From positions 1,149-65,148 of the forward strand of contig NZ_LMND01000032.1 in NCBI RefSeq assembly GCF_001423265.1: 64,000 bases of DNA, given 5' to 3'. Below are positions 8,961-16,342 of the stretch, piece by piece. Below the pieces are notes generated by a model. That model was not told where the DNA came from and did not search any database. It worked only from the letters and a program-made list of their open reading frames with translations. The DNA comes from Methylobacterium sp. Leaf108. GTDB taxonomy: Bacteria > Pseudomonadota > Alphaproteobacteria > Rhizobiales > Beijerinckiaceae. Position 1 is the stretch's first letter; each line of letters starts with the position of its first letter. The position numbers were made by a program, and so were the translations under genes.

Positions 8961-9788
8961 ATGGATGCCAGCCCCGATCTGCCGCGACAGAGCCGCGTTC
9001 CCGTCTTCAACATGCCGGGCGTCGTCTCCGCCGCCATCGGCATCCTGGTGGCGATCCACGCCCTGCGCGAGTTCGTGCTGCCCGATACCTGGGACCTCGC
9101 CGTCCTCCTCGACCTCGCCCTGATCCCCGGCCGCTGGACGGTGGCGATGGATCCCTCGCAGGCGGAGGCCCTCGTGGCGGCGGCCTCGGCCAGGGTCTCG
9201 GACGCGAGCACCCTCGACGCCTACGTGTCCTTCGCGCGCTACATCGCGGCCGATCCCGCGGCGATGCCGTGGACCTTCGCCACCTATGCGCTCCTGCACG
9301 GGTCGTGGATGCATCTCGTCTTCAACAGCGTATGGCTGGCCGCCTTCGGCTCGCCGGTGGCGCGGCGCTGCGGCACCCTGCGCTTCTGCCTGCTGGCGCT
9401 GGCCGGGGCGGTGGCGGGCGCCGTGCTGCATCTCCTCCTCGATCCCATGAGCCTGGCGCCGCTGATCGGAGCCTCGGCCTCGGTCTCGGCCCTGATGGCG
9501 GCGGCGGCCCGCTTCGTGTTCCAGCCGCCGCCGTTGATCAGCCCCGCAGCCCCGCCCTGGCAGATCCCGGTGCCGCCGCCGTTGCAGACGATCCCCGAAC
9601 TGCTGCGCAACCGCACCGCCGTGGTGTTCCTCGTCATCTGGCTGGCCACGAACCTCCTGTTCGGCGTCATCGCGCTGCCGCTGGGAGCCGACGGCTCGTC
9701 GATCGCCTGGGACGCGCATCTGGGCGGCTTCGTGATCGGGTTCTTCCTGCTGCCGCTGATCGACCGGCGCCGACGCCCGATCCGTTGA
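8961..9788 (+). CDS. Rhomboid-family intramembrane serine protease
   Basis: A 275-residue polytopic membrane protein. The rhomboid signature is clear: the catalytic Ser in GASASVSALM (Ser172) and the partner His in WDAHLGGFVIGFFLLPL (His253), with the loop-1 segment ATYALLHGSWMHLVFNSVWL and its HxxxN-like hydrophilic loop. These enzymes cut transmembrane helices within the bilayer. A Pro-rich stretch (about residues 193-212) separates the two halves of the core. It is a single gene divergent from the PAS-like gene. Substrate unknown. Confidence 0.88.
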   Translation: MDASPDLPRQSRVPVFNMPGVVSAAIGILVAIHALREFVLPDTWDLAVLLDLALIPGRWTVAMDPSQAEALVAAASARVSDASTLDAYVSFARYIAADPAAMPWTFATYALLHGSWMHLVFNSVWLAAFGSPVARRCGTLRFCLLALAGAVAGAVLHLLLDPMSLAPLIGASASVSALMAAAARFVFQPPPLISPAAPPWQIPVPPPLQTIPELLRNRTAVVFLVIWLATNLLFGVIALPLGADGSSIAWDAHLGGFVIGFFLLPLIDRRRRPIR

Positions 9789-9975
9789 CCGATCTCGCGC
9801 TCGACGAGAAATAGCCCCGCATCTCACGACACTTGGCCGGCGCCCACGCTTGCCAGATCGCCGCAGCGGCGACACACTCGTCCCCTGCCGAGCGCGGGAG
9901 CCAACCCGCGCCGCACGTCTTCGTGCCCCATCCTCGGGTGCACGCCACCGTTCATCCCGCAGGGAGGGAGACCCT

Positions 9976-10407
9976 ATGACCGTCGCGCGCATCCTGGCCG
10001 ATAAGGGCCGCACCGTCGTCACCATCCAGCCGAACCGCAATCTCGACGACGCCATCCACCTGCTGGCCGAGAAGCGCATCGGCGCCCTGGTGGTCGCGGA
10101 GGACGACGGCGTGGTGTTGGGTATCCTGTCGGAGCGCGACATCCTGCGTGCCCTGGCCGACCGCGGCGCCACCGCCTTCGACGCGCGGGTGGCCGACCAC
10201 ATGACCGCCGAGGTGGTGACCTGCGCACGCAGCGCCAGCGTCGAGGACCTGATGCAGATCATGACCAACGGCCGTTTCCGGCACGTTCCCGTGGTCGAGG
10301 ACGGCCAGCTCGCCGGGCTCGTCTCCATCGGCGACGTGGTCAAGCTGCGGATCGCCTCCGTGGAGGCCGAGCATCAGGCGATGCGCGACTACATCACCAT
10401 GGCCTGA
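9976..10407 (+). CDS. CBS-domain pair protein
   Basis: A 143-residue stand-alone tandem CBS (Bateman) module: CBS1 at about residues 8-60 and CBS2 at about 72-130 (MTNGRFRHVPVVEDGQLAGLVSIGDVV). Such modules bind adenine nucleotides and regulate partner proteins. Many alphaproteobacteria encode this exact stand-alone type, but its partner is not known. AGGGAGG lies just upstream of ATG 9976, settling the start against an upstream in-frame extension. Confidence 0.85.
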   Translation: MTVARILADKGRTVVTIQPNRNLDDAIHLLAEKRIGALVVAEDDGVVLGILSERDILRALADRGATAFDARVADHMTAEVVTCARSASVEDLMQIMTNGRFRHVPVVEDGQLAGLVSIGDVVKLRIASVEAEHQAMRDYITMA

Positions 10408-10549
10408 CGCCACCGCGGTAGCGCGTCCGACCTTACCCCCGACGCCCTTGCGGGGCGCCGGCCGCGCGCGCACGTCCCAGAGGGCCGCGAGCGCGGACCG
10501 TGCCGGCCCATGGCCGCCTCGCGAAAAACACCGCTTGCGTCAGAGAATT

Positions 10550-10581
10550 TGACACTGCTAGTGTCACTCTATGTTGACACT
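10550..10581. promoter_or_regulatory. Triple TGACACT operator over the crtI start (PpsR/CrtJ-like)
   Basis: Three copies of the heptamer TGACACT lie at 10550 (+), 10560 (reverse) and 10575 (+). The first two form a perfect 7-bp palindrome with a 3-base centre. The last two form TGT-N12-ACA (10562-10579), the consensus of the light/redox repressor PpsR/CrtJ of photosynthesis and carotenoid genes. The site overlaps the crtI ATG at 10571. There is no Shine-Dalgarno before that ATG, so a leaderless transcript is possible. Confidence 0.55.
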
Positions 10582-12109
10582 CGCCGACATCCCCAGCGCC
10601 GAGACCGCCCCGCTCCAGCCGCCTCACGCCGTGGTGATCGGCAGCGGATTCGGCGGCCTCGCCGCCGCGATCCGCCTCGGGGCGCGGGGCTACCGCGTCA
10701 CCGTGCTGGAGCGGCTGGAACAGCCCGGCGGCCGGGCCCGGGTCCATCGGGAGGACGGGTTCACCTTCGACGCCGGCCCCACCATCGTCACCGCGCCGTT
10801 CCTGTTCGAGGAACTCTGGACGCTGTGCGGACGGCGGATGGAGGACGACGTCACCCTGGCGCCGATGCTGCCGTTCTACCGCATCCGCTTCGAGGACGGC
10901 GCCACCTTCGACTACAGCGGCGACGCGCAAGCCATGCGCGCCGAGGTGGCGCGGTTCTCCGCCAGCGACGTGCCCGGCTACGAACGCTTCATGGAACGCT
11001 CGCGCGAGATCTGCGAACTCGGCTTCGAGCAGCTCGGCCACGTCCCGTTCGGCTCGGTCACCGACATGCTGCGCATCGCCCCGGCGCTCCTGCGCCTGAG
11101 CGGCCATCGCAGCGTCTACGACGTGGTGGCCGGCTACATCCGCGACGAGCGCCTGCGCACCATCTTCAGCTTCCATCCGCTCCTCATCGGCGGCAGCCCG
11201 TTCCGGGCGAGCGCGATCTACTGCCTCATCGCCCATCTCGAACGGCGCTGGGGCGTCCACTTCGCCATGGGCGGCACCGGGCGCCTCGTCGACGGCCTGG
11301 CGAGCCTGATCCGGGGGCAGGGCGGGACCCTGCGCTGCGGCGCCGACGTGGCGCAGATCCGGGTGGAGACGCACGACGGCAAGGACGCCGCCCGCGGCGT
11401 GATCCTCCAGGGCGGCGAGCGGATCGATGCCGACATCGTCGTCTCCAACGCCGATTCCGCCTTCACCTACGGCCGGCTGCTGCCGCAGAAGCGCCGGCGC
11501 TGGAGCGCGGCCAAGCTGAAGCGGGCGTCCTCCTCCATGGGCCTGTTCGTCTGGTACTTCGGCACGAACAGGAAGTTTCCGCAGGTCGCCCACCACACCA
11601 TCCTGATGGGGCCGCGCTACCGCGGACTGATCGACGACATCTTTTCCAAGAAGCACCTGTCGAAGGACTTCAGCCTCTACCTGCACCGGCCCACCGCCAC
11701 CGACCCGCTGCTGGCGCCCGCCGGCTGCGACGCCTTCTACGTGCTCTCGCCGGTGCCCAACCTCGACGGCGGCCAGGACTGGCGGGTCGAGGCCGAGCCG
11801 TATCGCCAGGCGATCGAACGCCACCTCGACGCCACCGTGATGCCGGGCCTGTCCGAATCCATCGTCACCTCGAAGGTGACGACGCCGCAGGACTTCGCCA
11901 CGGATTTCCTCAGCGTCCGCGGCTCCGGCTTCGGCCTCGAACCCGTGTTGACGCAATCGGCCTGGTTCCGGCCGCACAACGCGTCCGAAGACGTAGCCAA
12001 TCTCTACCTCGTCGGCGCCGGCACCCATCCCGGTGCCGGGCTTCCCGGGGTCCTTTCCTCCGCCAGGGTTCTCGATCGCGTGGTGCCGGATGCTCGTGTC
12101 TTTGCGTGA
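10571..12109 (+). CDS. crtI: Phytoene desaturase
   Basis: A 512-residue CrtI-type FAD enzyme that desaturates phytoene toward neurosporene/lycopene at the membrane. The dinucleotide-binding motif VVIGSGFGGLAAAIRLGARG is at about residues 19-38, followed by PGGRARVH and DAGPTIVTAPFLFEELW. The C-terminal family signature is the LYLVGAGTHPGAGLPGVL block near residue 490. The usual length is about 500. crtB follows with a 20-base overlap, forming an operon. The stop codon lies inside the first unit of an 18-bp tandem repeat. Confidence 0.93.
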   Translation: MLTLADIPSAETAPLQPPHAVVIGSGFGGLAAAIRLGARGYRVTVLERLEQPGGRARVHREDGFTFDAGPTIVTAPFLFEELWTLCGRRMEDDVTLAPMLPFYRIRFEDGATFDYSGDAQAMRAEVARFSASDVPGYERFMERSREICELGFEQLGHVPFGSVTDMLRIAPALLRLSGHRSVYDVVAGYIRDERLRTIFSFHPLLIGGSPFRASAIYCLIAHLERRWGVHFAMGGTGRLVDGLASLIRGQGGTLRCGADVAQIRVETHDGKDAARGVILQGGERIDADIVVSNADSAFTYGRLLPQKRRRWSAAKLKRASSSMGLFVWYFGTNRKFPQVAHHTILMGPRYRGLIDDIFSKKHLSKDFSLYLHRPTATDPLLAPAGCDAFYVLSPVPNLDGGQDWRVEAEPYRQAIERHLDATVMPGLSESIVTSKVTTPQDFATDFLSVRGSGFGLEPVLTQSAWFRPHNASEDVANLYLVGAGTHPGAGLPGVLSSARVLDRVVPDARVFA

Positions 12110-13250
12110 TCAAGCCGACTGGCGCGACCAAGCCGATTGGCGCGACCAAACCGAATGGCGCGAGGACGTTCTGGTCGCGCCGGCGGGCCATGCCGATGCG
12201 GCAGGTCATGCCGATGCGGCGGATCACGCCGCCTGCCGGGCGGCGATCAGGACGGGATCGCGCAGCTTCTTTGCCGCCTCCGCGCTGCTGCCGGCCTCGG
12301 TGCGGCGGCCCGCCTACGGCCTTTATGCCTTCTGCCGCCTCTCCGACGACGCCGTCGACGACGTGGCGCAGGCCGGCAAGGCGGCGGCGGTGGCGCGGCT
12401 CTCGAACCGGCTCGTCCGGGTCTACGCCGGCCAGCCGATGGACGGCCCGGCCGACCGCGCGCTCGCCGACATCGTCGCCGACTACGCCATTCCCCACGCG
12501 CTGCCCGCCGCCCTGATCGAGGGGCTGGCCTGGGACGCTCAGGGCCGGCGCTACGAGACGCTTTCGGATCTCACCGCCTATGCCGCCAGGGTGGCGGCGA
12601 GCGTGGGCGCCATGATGACGCTGATCATGGGCCGACGCGACCCGGACGTGCTGGCCCGCGCCTGCGACCTCGGGCTCGCCATGCAGTTCACCAACATCGC
12701 CCGCGACGTCGGCGAGGATGCCCGCGCCGGGCGCCTCTACCTGCCGCTGGCCTGGCTGCGCGAGGCCGGGATCGATCCGGAGGCGTTCCTCGCCCATCCC
12801 GTGGCGACGCCCGAACTCCGGGGCGTGATCGCGCGGCTGCTGGCCGTGGCCGACGGGCTCTACGAGCGTTCCGAGGCGGGGATCGGCGGCCTGCCGCCCG
12901 GCTGCCGTCCGGCGATCCGGGCGGCGCGGCTGATCTATGCCGAGATCGGACGCGACCTCGAACGGGAGGGCCATGATTCGGTGGGTCGCCGCGCCCGCGT
13001 GCCGGGCCGGCGCAAGGCGGTGCTGATGGCGCGCGCCCTGCTGCCGCTGGGCGGCACGACCCTCCTGCGGGAGCCGCCCGTGCCGGAGATCGCCGGCATC
13101 ATCGAGGCGGTCGTCCAGCGCCCGTCCGAGGCGGTGCGCAGCCCAGCCTGGTGGAACCTGCCGGGCCAATTCGTGCGCGTTCTAGACCTCATCGAGGTCC
13201 TGCGCGAGCGCGAGGCCTTCCGCGAGGGGGCCGCGCCCGTCTCGCCGTGA
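12090..13250 (+). CDS. crtB: Phytoene synthase (squalene/phytoene synthase family)
   Basis: A 386-residue enzyme condensing two geranylgeranyl diphosphates to phytoene. The catalytic core begins at about residue 50 (SRSFFAASALLP). The first aspartate-rich motif is AFCRLSDDAVDD and the second is ARDVGEDARAGRLYLP. ATG 12090 overlaps the end of crtI by 20 bases. The first 50 residues are unusual: three copies of a six-residue unit (DQADWR, DQADWR, DQTEWR) then two GHADAA units, encoded by tandem 18-bp DNA repeats. The real start could lie downstream of these, though no better one is obvious. Confidence 0.9.
   Translation: MLVSLRDQADWRDQADWRDQTEWREDVLVAPAGHADAAGHADAADHAACRAAIRTGSRSFFAASALLPASVRRPAYGLYAFCRLSDDAVDDVAQAGKAAAVARLSNRLVRVYAGQPMDGPADRALADIVADYAIPHALPAALIEGLAWDAQGRRYETLSDLTAYAARVAASVGAMMTLIMGRRDPDVLARACDLGLAMQFTNIARDVGEDARAGRLYLPLAWLREAGIDPEAFLAHPVATPELRGVIARLLAVADGLYERSEAGIGGLPPGCRPAIRAARLIYAEIGRDLEREGHDSVGRRARVPGRRKAVLMARALLPLGGTTLLREPPVPEIAGIIEAVVQRPSEAVRSPAWWNLPGQFVRVLDLIEVLREREAFREGAAPVSP
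12104..12157 (+). repeat. Tandem 18-bp repeat, three units, across the crtI stop codon
   Basis: Three head-to-tail 18-bp units (12104, 12122, 12140) differ at only a few bases. In frame with crtB they encode DQADWR-like hexapeptides. In the first unit the crtI frame reads TGA where unit 2 reads CGA, so crtI terminates inside the repeat. Confidence 0.85.
12186..12221 (+). repeat. Second tandem 18-bp repeat in the crtB N-terminus
   Basis: Two near-identical 18-bp units (12186 and 12204) followed by a decayed third encode GHADAA-GHADAA-DHAACR. This array is unrelated in sequence to the one 30 bases upstream but has the same period, keeping the crtB frame open. Confidence 0.75.
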
Positions 13251-13528
13251 CCCACCCGATCGCCGCGGTCCTCGATATCGGCCTCGTCTTTTCGATCCCG
13301 CTCGGGCTGGCGATCTGGCAGCTCGTGGTGCTCAAGCGCAGCATCCGGCGCGACCGGGAGGCGGCGGAGCGACGAACGGACGACGCGGTTTCCCCGCCCC
13401 CTCGTGGGGTGGGGCCGGGGGTGGGGGTGGCGCCGCATGGTCAGCGGCAGGGCCACCCAGCCGCCCCCACTTCCCCCCACAAGGGGGAGGAGAGCGCGGG
13501 CGGTCATGCCGGATCGCAGGGTCCCTGA
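13247..13528 (+). CDS. Small membrane protein downstream of crtB, C-terminus in a repeat element
   Basis: A 93-residue ORF starting at GTG 13247 with a 4-base GTGA overlap with crtB, which argues for translational coupling. Residues about 5-30 are one transmembrane helix, followed by a basic amphipathic stretch (KRSIRRDREAAERR). From about residue 49 on, the sequence is Pro/Gly/His-rich and is encoded by a palindromic repeat of the type that decorates alphaproteobacterial genomes. The native protein was therefore probably shorter and the repeat has replaced its end. Function unknown. Confidence 0.55.
   Translation: MTHPIAAVLDIGLVFSIPLGLAIWQLVVLKRSIRRDREAAERRTDDAVSPPPRGVGPGVGVAPHGQRQGHPAAPTSPHKGEESAGGHAGSQGP
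13395..13492. repeat. G/C-run palindromic element at a gene end
   Basis: Runs of C and G arranged as inverted copies (CCCCCTCGTGGGG near 13398 and CCCCCCACAAGGGGG near 13474) flank a spacer. This looks like a dispersed palindromic repeat. It sits inside the 3' end of the small ORF and before the convergent icd terminus, where it could act as a terminator. Confidence 0.5.
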
Positions 13529-13534
13529 CGCCCC

Positions 13535-14746
13535 TTACGCCATCGCGGCTTTCAGGTGCTCGTCGACCTTGTCGAGGAAGCCCGTGGTCGAGAGCCACTT
13601 CTGGTCGGGGCCGACGAGGAGGGCGAGATCCTTCGTCATGAAGCCCTTCTCCACCGTGTCGACGCAGACCGTCTCCAGGGTGGTGGCGAACTTGGCCAGT
13701 TCCGCGTTGTCGTCGAGCTTGGCCCGGTGCGCCAATCCACGGCTCCACGCGAAGATCGAGGCGATGGAGTTGGTCGAGGTCTCCTTACCCTTCTGGTGCT
13801 CGCGGAAGTGGCGCGTCACGGTGCCGTGGGCGGCTTCCGCCTCCACGGTCCGGCCGTCCGGGGTGAGCAGCACCGAGGTCATCAGGCCGAGCGATCCGAA
13901 CCCCTGTGCCACGGTGTCCGACTGGACGTCGCCGTCGTAGTTCTTGCAGGCCCAGACGTAGCCGCCCGACCACTTGAGCGCCGAGGCGACCATGTCGTCG
14001 ATGAGGCGGTGCTCGTAGGTGATGCCGAGCGCCGTGAAGCGCGACTTGAACTCGGCCTCGTAGACCTCCTCGAACAGGTCCTTGAAGCGCCCGTCGTAGG
14101 CCTTGAGGATGGTGTTCTTGGTGGACAGATAGACCGGGTACTTGCGGTTGAGGCCATAGTTGAGCGAGGCGCGGGCGAAGTCGCGGATCGAATCGTCGAG
14201 GTTGTACATCGCCTGGGCGATGCCGGGGGAGGGAAACCTGAACACCTCCTTCTCGATCACCGTGCCGTCGTCGCCCTCGAACTTGATGGTGAGCCGGCCC
14301 TTGCCGGGCACCTTGAAGTCGGTGGCCTTGTACTGGTCGCCGTAGGCGTGGCGCCCGACCACGATCGGCTGGGTCCAGCCCGGCACGAGACGGGGCACGT
14401 TCCTGCAGATGATCGGCTCGCGGAAGATGACGCCGCCGAGGATGTTGCGGATGGTGCCGTTGGGCGACTTCCACATCTCCTTGAGCTTGAACTCCTTCAC
14501 CCGGGCCTCGTCGGGGGTGATGGTGGCGCATTTGACGCCCACGCCATGGCGCTTGATCGCCTCGGCGGCATCCACCGTGACCTTGTCGGAGGTGGCGTCG
14601 CGATGCTCGACGCCCAGGTCGTAATAATCGAGGTCGAGGTCGAGATAAGGGTGGATCAGCTTGGTCTTGATCTCGCTCCAGATGATGCGGGTCATCTCGT
14701 CGCCGTCGAGTTCGACGACCGGGTTCGCGACCTTGATCTTCGACAT
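13535..14746 (-). CDS. icd: Isocitrate dehydrogenase, NADP-dependent (eukaryote-like type)
   Basis: A 403-residue TCA-cycle enzyme converting isocitrate to 2-oxoglutarate and CO2 with NADP. The sequence is of the homodimeric eukaryote-like subfamily: MTRIIW near the start, the substrate segment [20 protein letters not shown] (about 94-113), [20 protein letters not shown] and the [32 protein letters not shown] block. The Met at 14746 gives the standard N-terminus; a long in-frame extension upstream is spurious. It is divergent from the fae paralogue, with about 207 bases between. Confidence 0.95.
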   Translation of the reverse strand: MSKIKVANPVVELDGDEMTRIIWSEIKTKLIHPYLDLDLDYYDLGVEHRDATSDKVTVDAAEAIKRHGVGVKCATITPDEARVKEFKLKEMWKSPNGTIRNILGGVIFREPIICRNVPRLVPGWTQPIVVGRHAYGDQYKATDFKVPGKGRLTIKFEGDDGTVIEKEVFRFPSPGIAQAMYNLDDSIRDFARASLNYGLNRKYPVYLSTKNTILKAYDGRFKDLFEEVYEAEFKSRFTALGITYEHRLIDDMVASALKWSGGYVWACKNYDGDVQSDTVAQGFGSLGLMTSVLLTPDGRTVEAEAAHGTVTRHFREHQKGKETSTNSIASIFAWSRGLAHRAKLDDNAELAKFATTLETVCVDTVEKGFMTKDLALLVGPDQKWLSTTGFLDKVDEHLKAAMA

Positions 14747-14953
14747 GATCCTCAGTGCCTTTCTCTTCACGCGGCCGGGTGGGCCGCGCTCCCGCGTGGC
14801 GCGGTCATAGCGTGCGCCACGGGTACGCGAAACCCGTGCCCGTGACAGATGCGCCGCGCCGTACGGAGCGAGAAATTCCGGGCCGCCCCCTGGACATCGG
14901 CCGCCCCGCCGGGAATGTGCGATCCCATCGAAGACCGTCGAGAGGACGACATC

Positions 14954-15502
14954 ATGAGCGAGCGCATCATCCTGCGCGCCGGCGAGGCCCTGGTGGCCGG
15001 CGGCCCGCCCAACACCGCGGCCGAGCCCGAGGTGATCATCGGCGAGCTCGACGGGCCGGTGGGCACGGCGCTGGCCACGCTCACGGGCGACCAGGTGGTG
15101 GGCCACAGCCGCGTCTTCGCGCTCCTCAACACCGACATCATGGTGCGGCCGGTGACGCTGTGCGTCTCCAAGGTCAGCGTCGAGACCTCGAAGTACACCT
15201 CGATCCTGATGGGCACCGTGCAGTTCGCCATCGCCAACGGCGTCCTCGACGCGGTGCGGGCCGGCTACATCCCGAAGGAGAAGGCCAACGATCTCGGCAT
15301 CATCTGCTCGGTCTGGCTGAGCCCCGGCGTGATCGAGGCCGAGACCGTCGATCACAAGGCGCTGTTCGAGATCCAGCGCAAGGGCATGACCGAGGCGATC
15401 CGCAAGGCGATGGCCAACGAGCCGTCCATCGACTGGCTCCTCGAGAACCAAGACAAGATCGTCCACAAGTATTACCAGATGGGGCTGGACGGGAAGATCT
15501 GA
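14954..15502 (+). CDS. Formaldehyde-activating enzyme paralogue (Fae-like)
   Basis: A 182-residue protein of the Fae family, whose founder condenses formaldehyde with tetrahydromethanopterin in methylotrophs. The family opening GEALV (residues 10-14), the IIG turn (28-30), the [25 protein letters not shown] region and the EANDL-like segment [11 protein letters not shown] are recognisable. The canonical A-H-I-D-L-I-I-G segment, which holds the proposed catalytic histidine, reads A-E-P-E-V-I-I-G (Glu24). It is thus probably one of the Fae2/Fae3-type paralogues and may be a sensor or carrier, not a formaldehyde-condensing enzyme. Divergent from icd; trmJ follows 19 bases downstream. Confidence 0.82.
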   Translation: MSERIILRAGEALVAGGPPNTAAEPEVIIGELDGPVGTALATLTGDQVVGHSRVFALLNTDIMVRPVTLCVSKVSVETSKYTSILMGTVQFAIANGVLDAVRAGYIPKEKANDLGIICSVWLSPGVIEAETVDHKALFEIQRKGMTEAIRKAMANEPSIDWLLENQDKIVHKYYQMGLDGKI

Positions 15503-15521
15503 GGCCGGACCCGCACCGGGG

Positions 15522-16277
15522 ATGTCGGACACGGCAGAGGAGGGCGGGGCGTCGCCGCGTCCCCCCGCGATCGTCCTCGTCGCCCCCCAGCTCGCCGAGA
15601 ACGTCGGCATGGTCGCCCGGGCCATGGCCAATTTCGGCCTGACCGAGCTGCGCCTGGTGGCCCCCAAGAACGGCTGGCCGATGAAGGGCGTGCGCGAGGC
15701 CGCCTCCGGGGCCACCGCCGCCCTCGACGGGGCGAGGGTCTACGCGACGCTGCCCGAGGCCATCGCCGATCTCCATTGCGTGCTCGCCACCACCGCGCGC
15801 GAGCGCGGCCAGATGAAGCGGGTGCTCGGCCCCGATGCGGCGATGGCCGAGGTCGCGGCGAGAGCCGGGCAGCGGGTCGGCATCCTGTTCGGCCGCGAGC
15901 GGGTCGGGCTCCTCAACGAGGAGGTGTCCCTGGCCGATGCCATCGTCACCTTCCCGGTGGCCCCCGATTTCTCCTCCCTCAACCTCGCCCAGGCCGTGCT
16001 GCTCGTCGGCTACGAATGGCGCCGCGCCGCGGGCCTGGCGCGGCTTCCGTTCGCGGGCGAGATGCTGTCGCCTCCCGCGACCAGGGAGGCGCTGCTGTCG
16101 CTGTTCGCGAGCCTGGAGGGCGCGCTGGACGGGGCCGGATTCTATCCGCCCGAGAAGCGCGAGATCGTGGTGCGCAACATGCGCGACATGCTCCACCGCA
16201 TGGCGATGACCGAGCAGGACGTGCGCACCGTCCGCGGTGCCCTGCGCGCGCTCCTGCGGAAGGGCGCCGGGGGCTGA
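15522..16277 (+). CDS. trmJ: tRNA/rRNA 2'-O-methyltransferase (TrmJ-like, SPOUT)
   Basis: A 251-residue SPOUT-class methyltransferase. The N-terminal motif [23 protein letters not shown] (about residues 20-42) is that of the TrmJ group, which 2'-O-methylates position 32 of tRNAs. The cofactor knot is seen in [16 protein letters not shown] and [18 protein letters not shown]-terminal helical extension (about 190-250) also fits TrmJ. It begins 19 bases after the Fae paralogue and may share its transcript. Confidence 0.85.
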   Translation: MSDTAEEGGASPRPPAIVLVAPQLAENVGMVARAMANFGLTELRLVAPKNGWPMKGVREAASGATAALDGARVYATLPEAIADLHCVLATTARERGQMKRVLGPDAAMAEVAARAGQRVGILFGRERVGLLNEEVSLADAIVTFPVAPDFSSLNLAQAVLLVGYEWRRAAGLARLPFAGEMLSPPATREALLSLFASLEGALDGAGFYPPEKREIVVRNMRDMLHRMAMTEQDVRTVRGALRALLRKGAGG

Positions 16278-16342
16278 GATCGCCGGCGACGCGCGCGCGG
16301 CCTTAACCTCGTCTGCAGGGTTGGCGTGCGACCCTGCTGCGC

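Noticed and set aside
14749..15715. In-frame N-terminal extension of icd to 15715
   Set aside because: The extension lies antisense to the Fae paralogue and has no domain; the known IDH start is at 14746.
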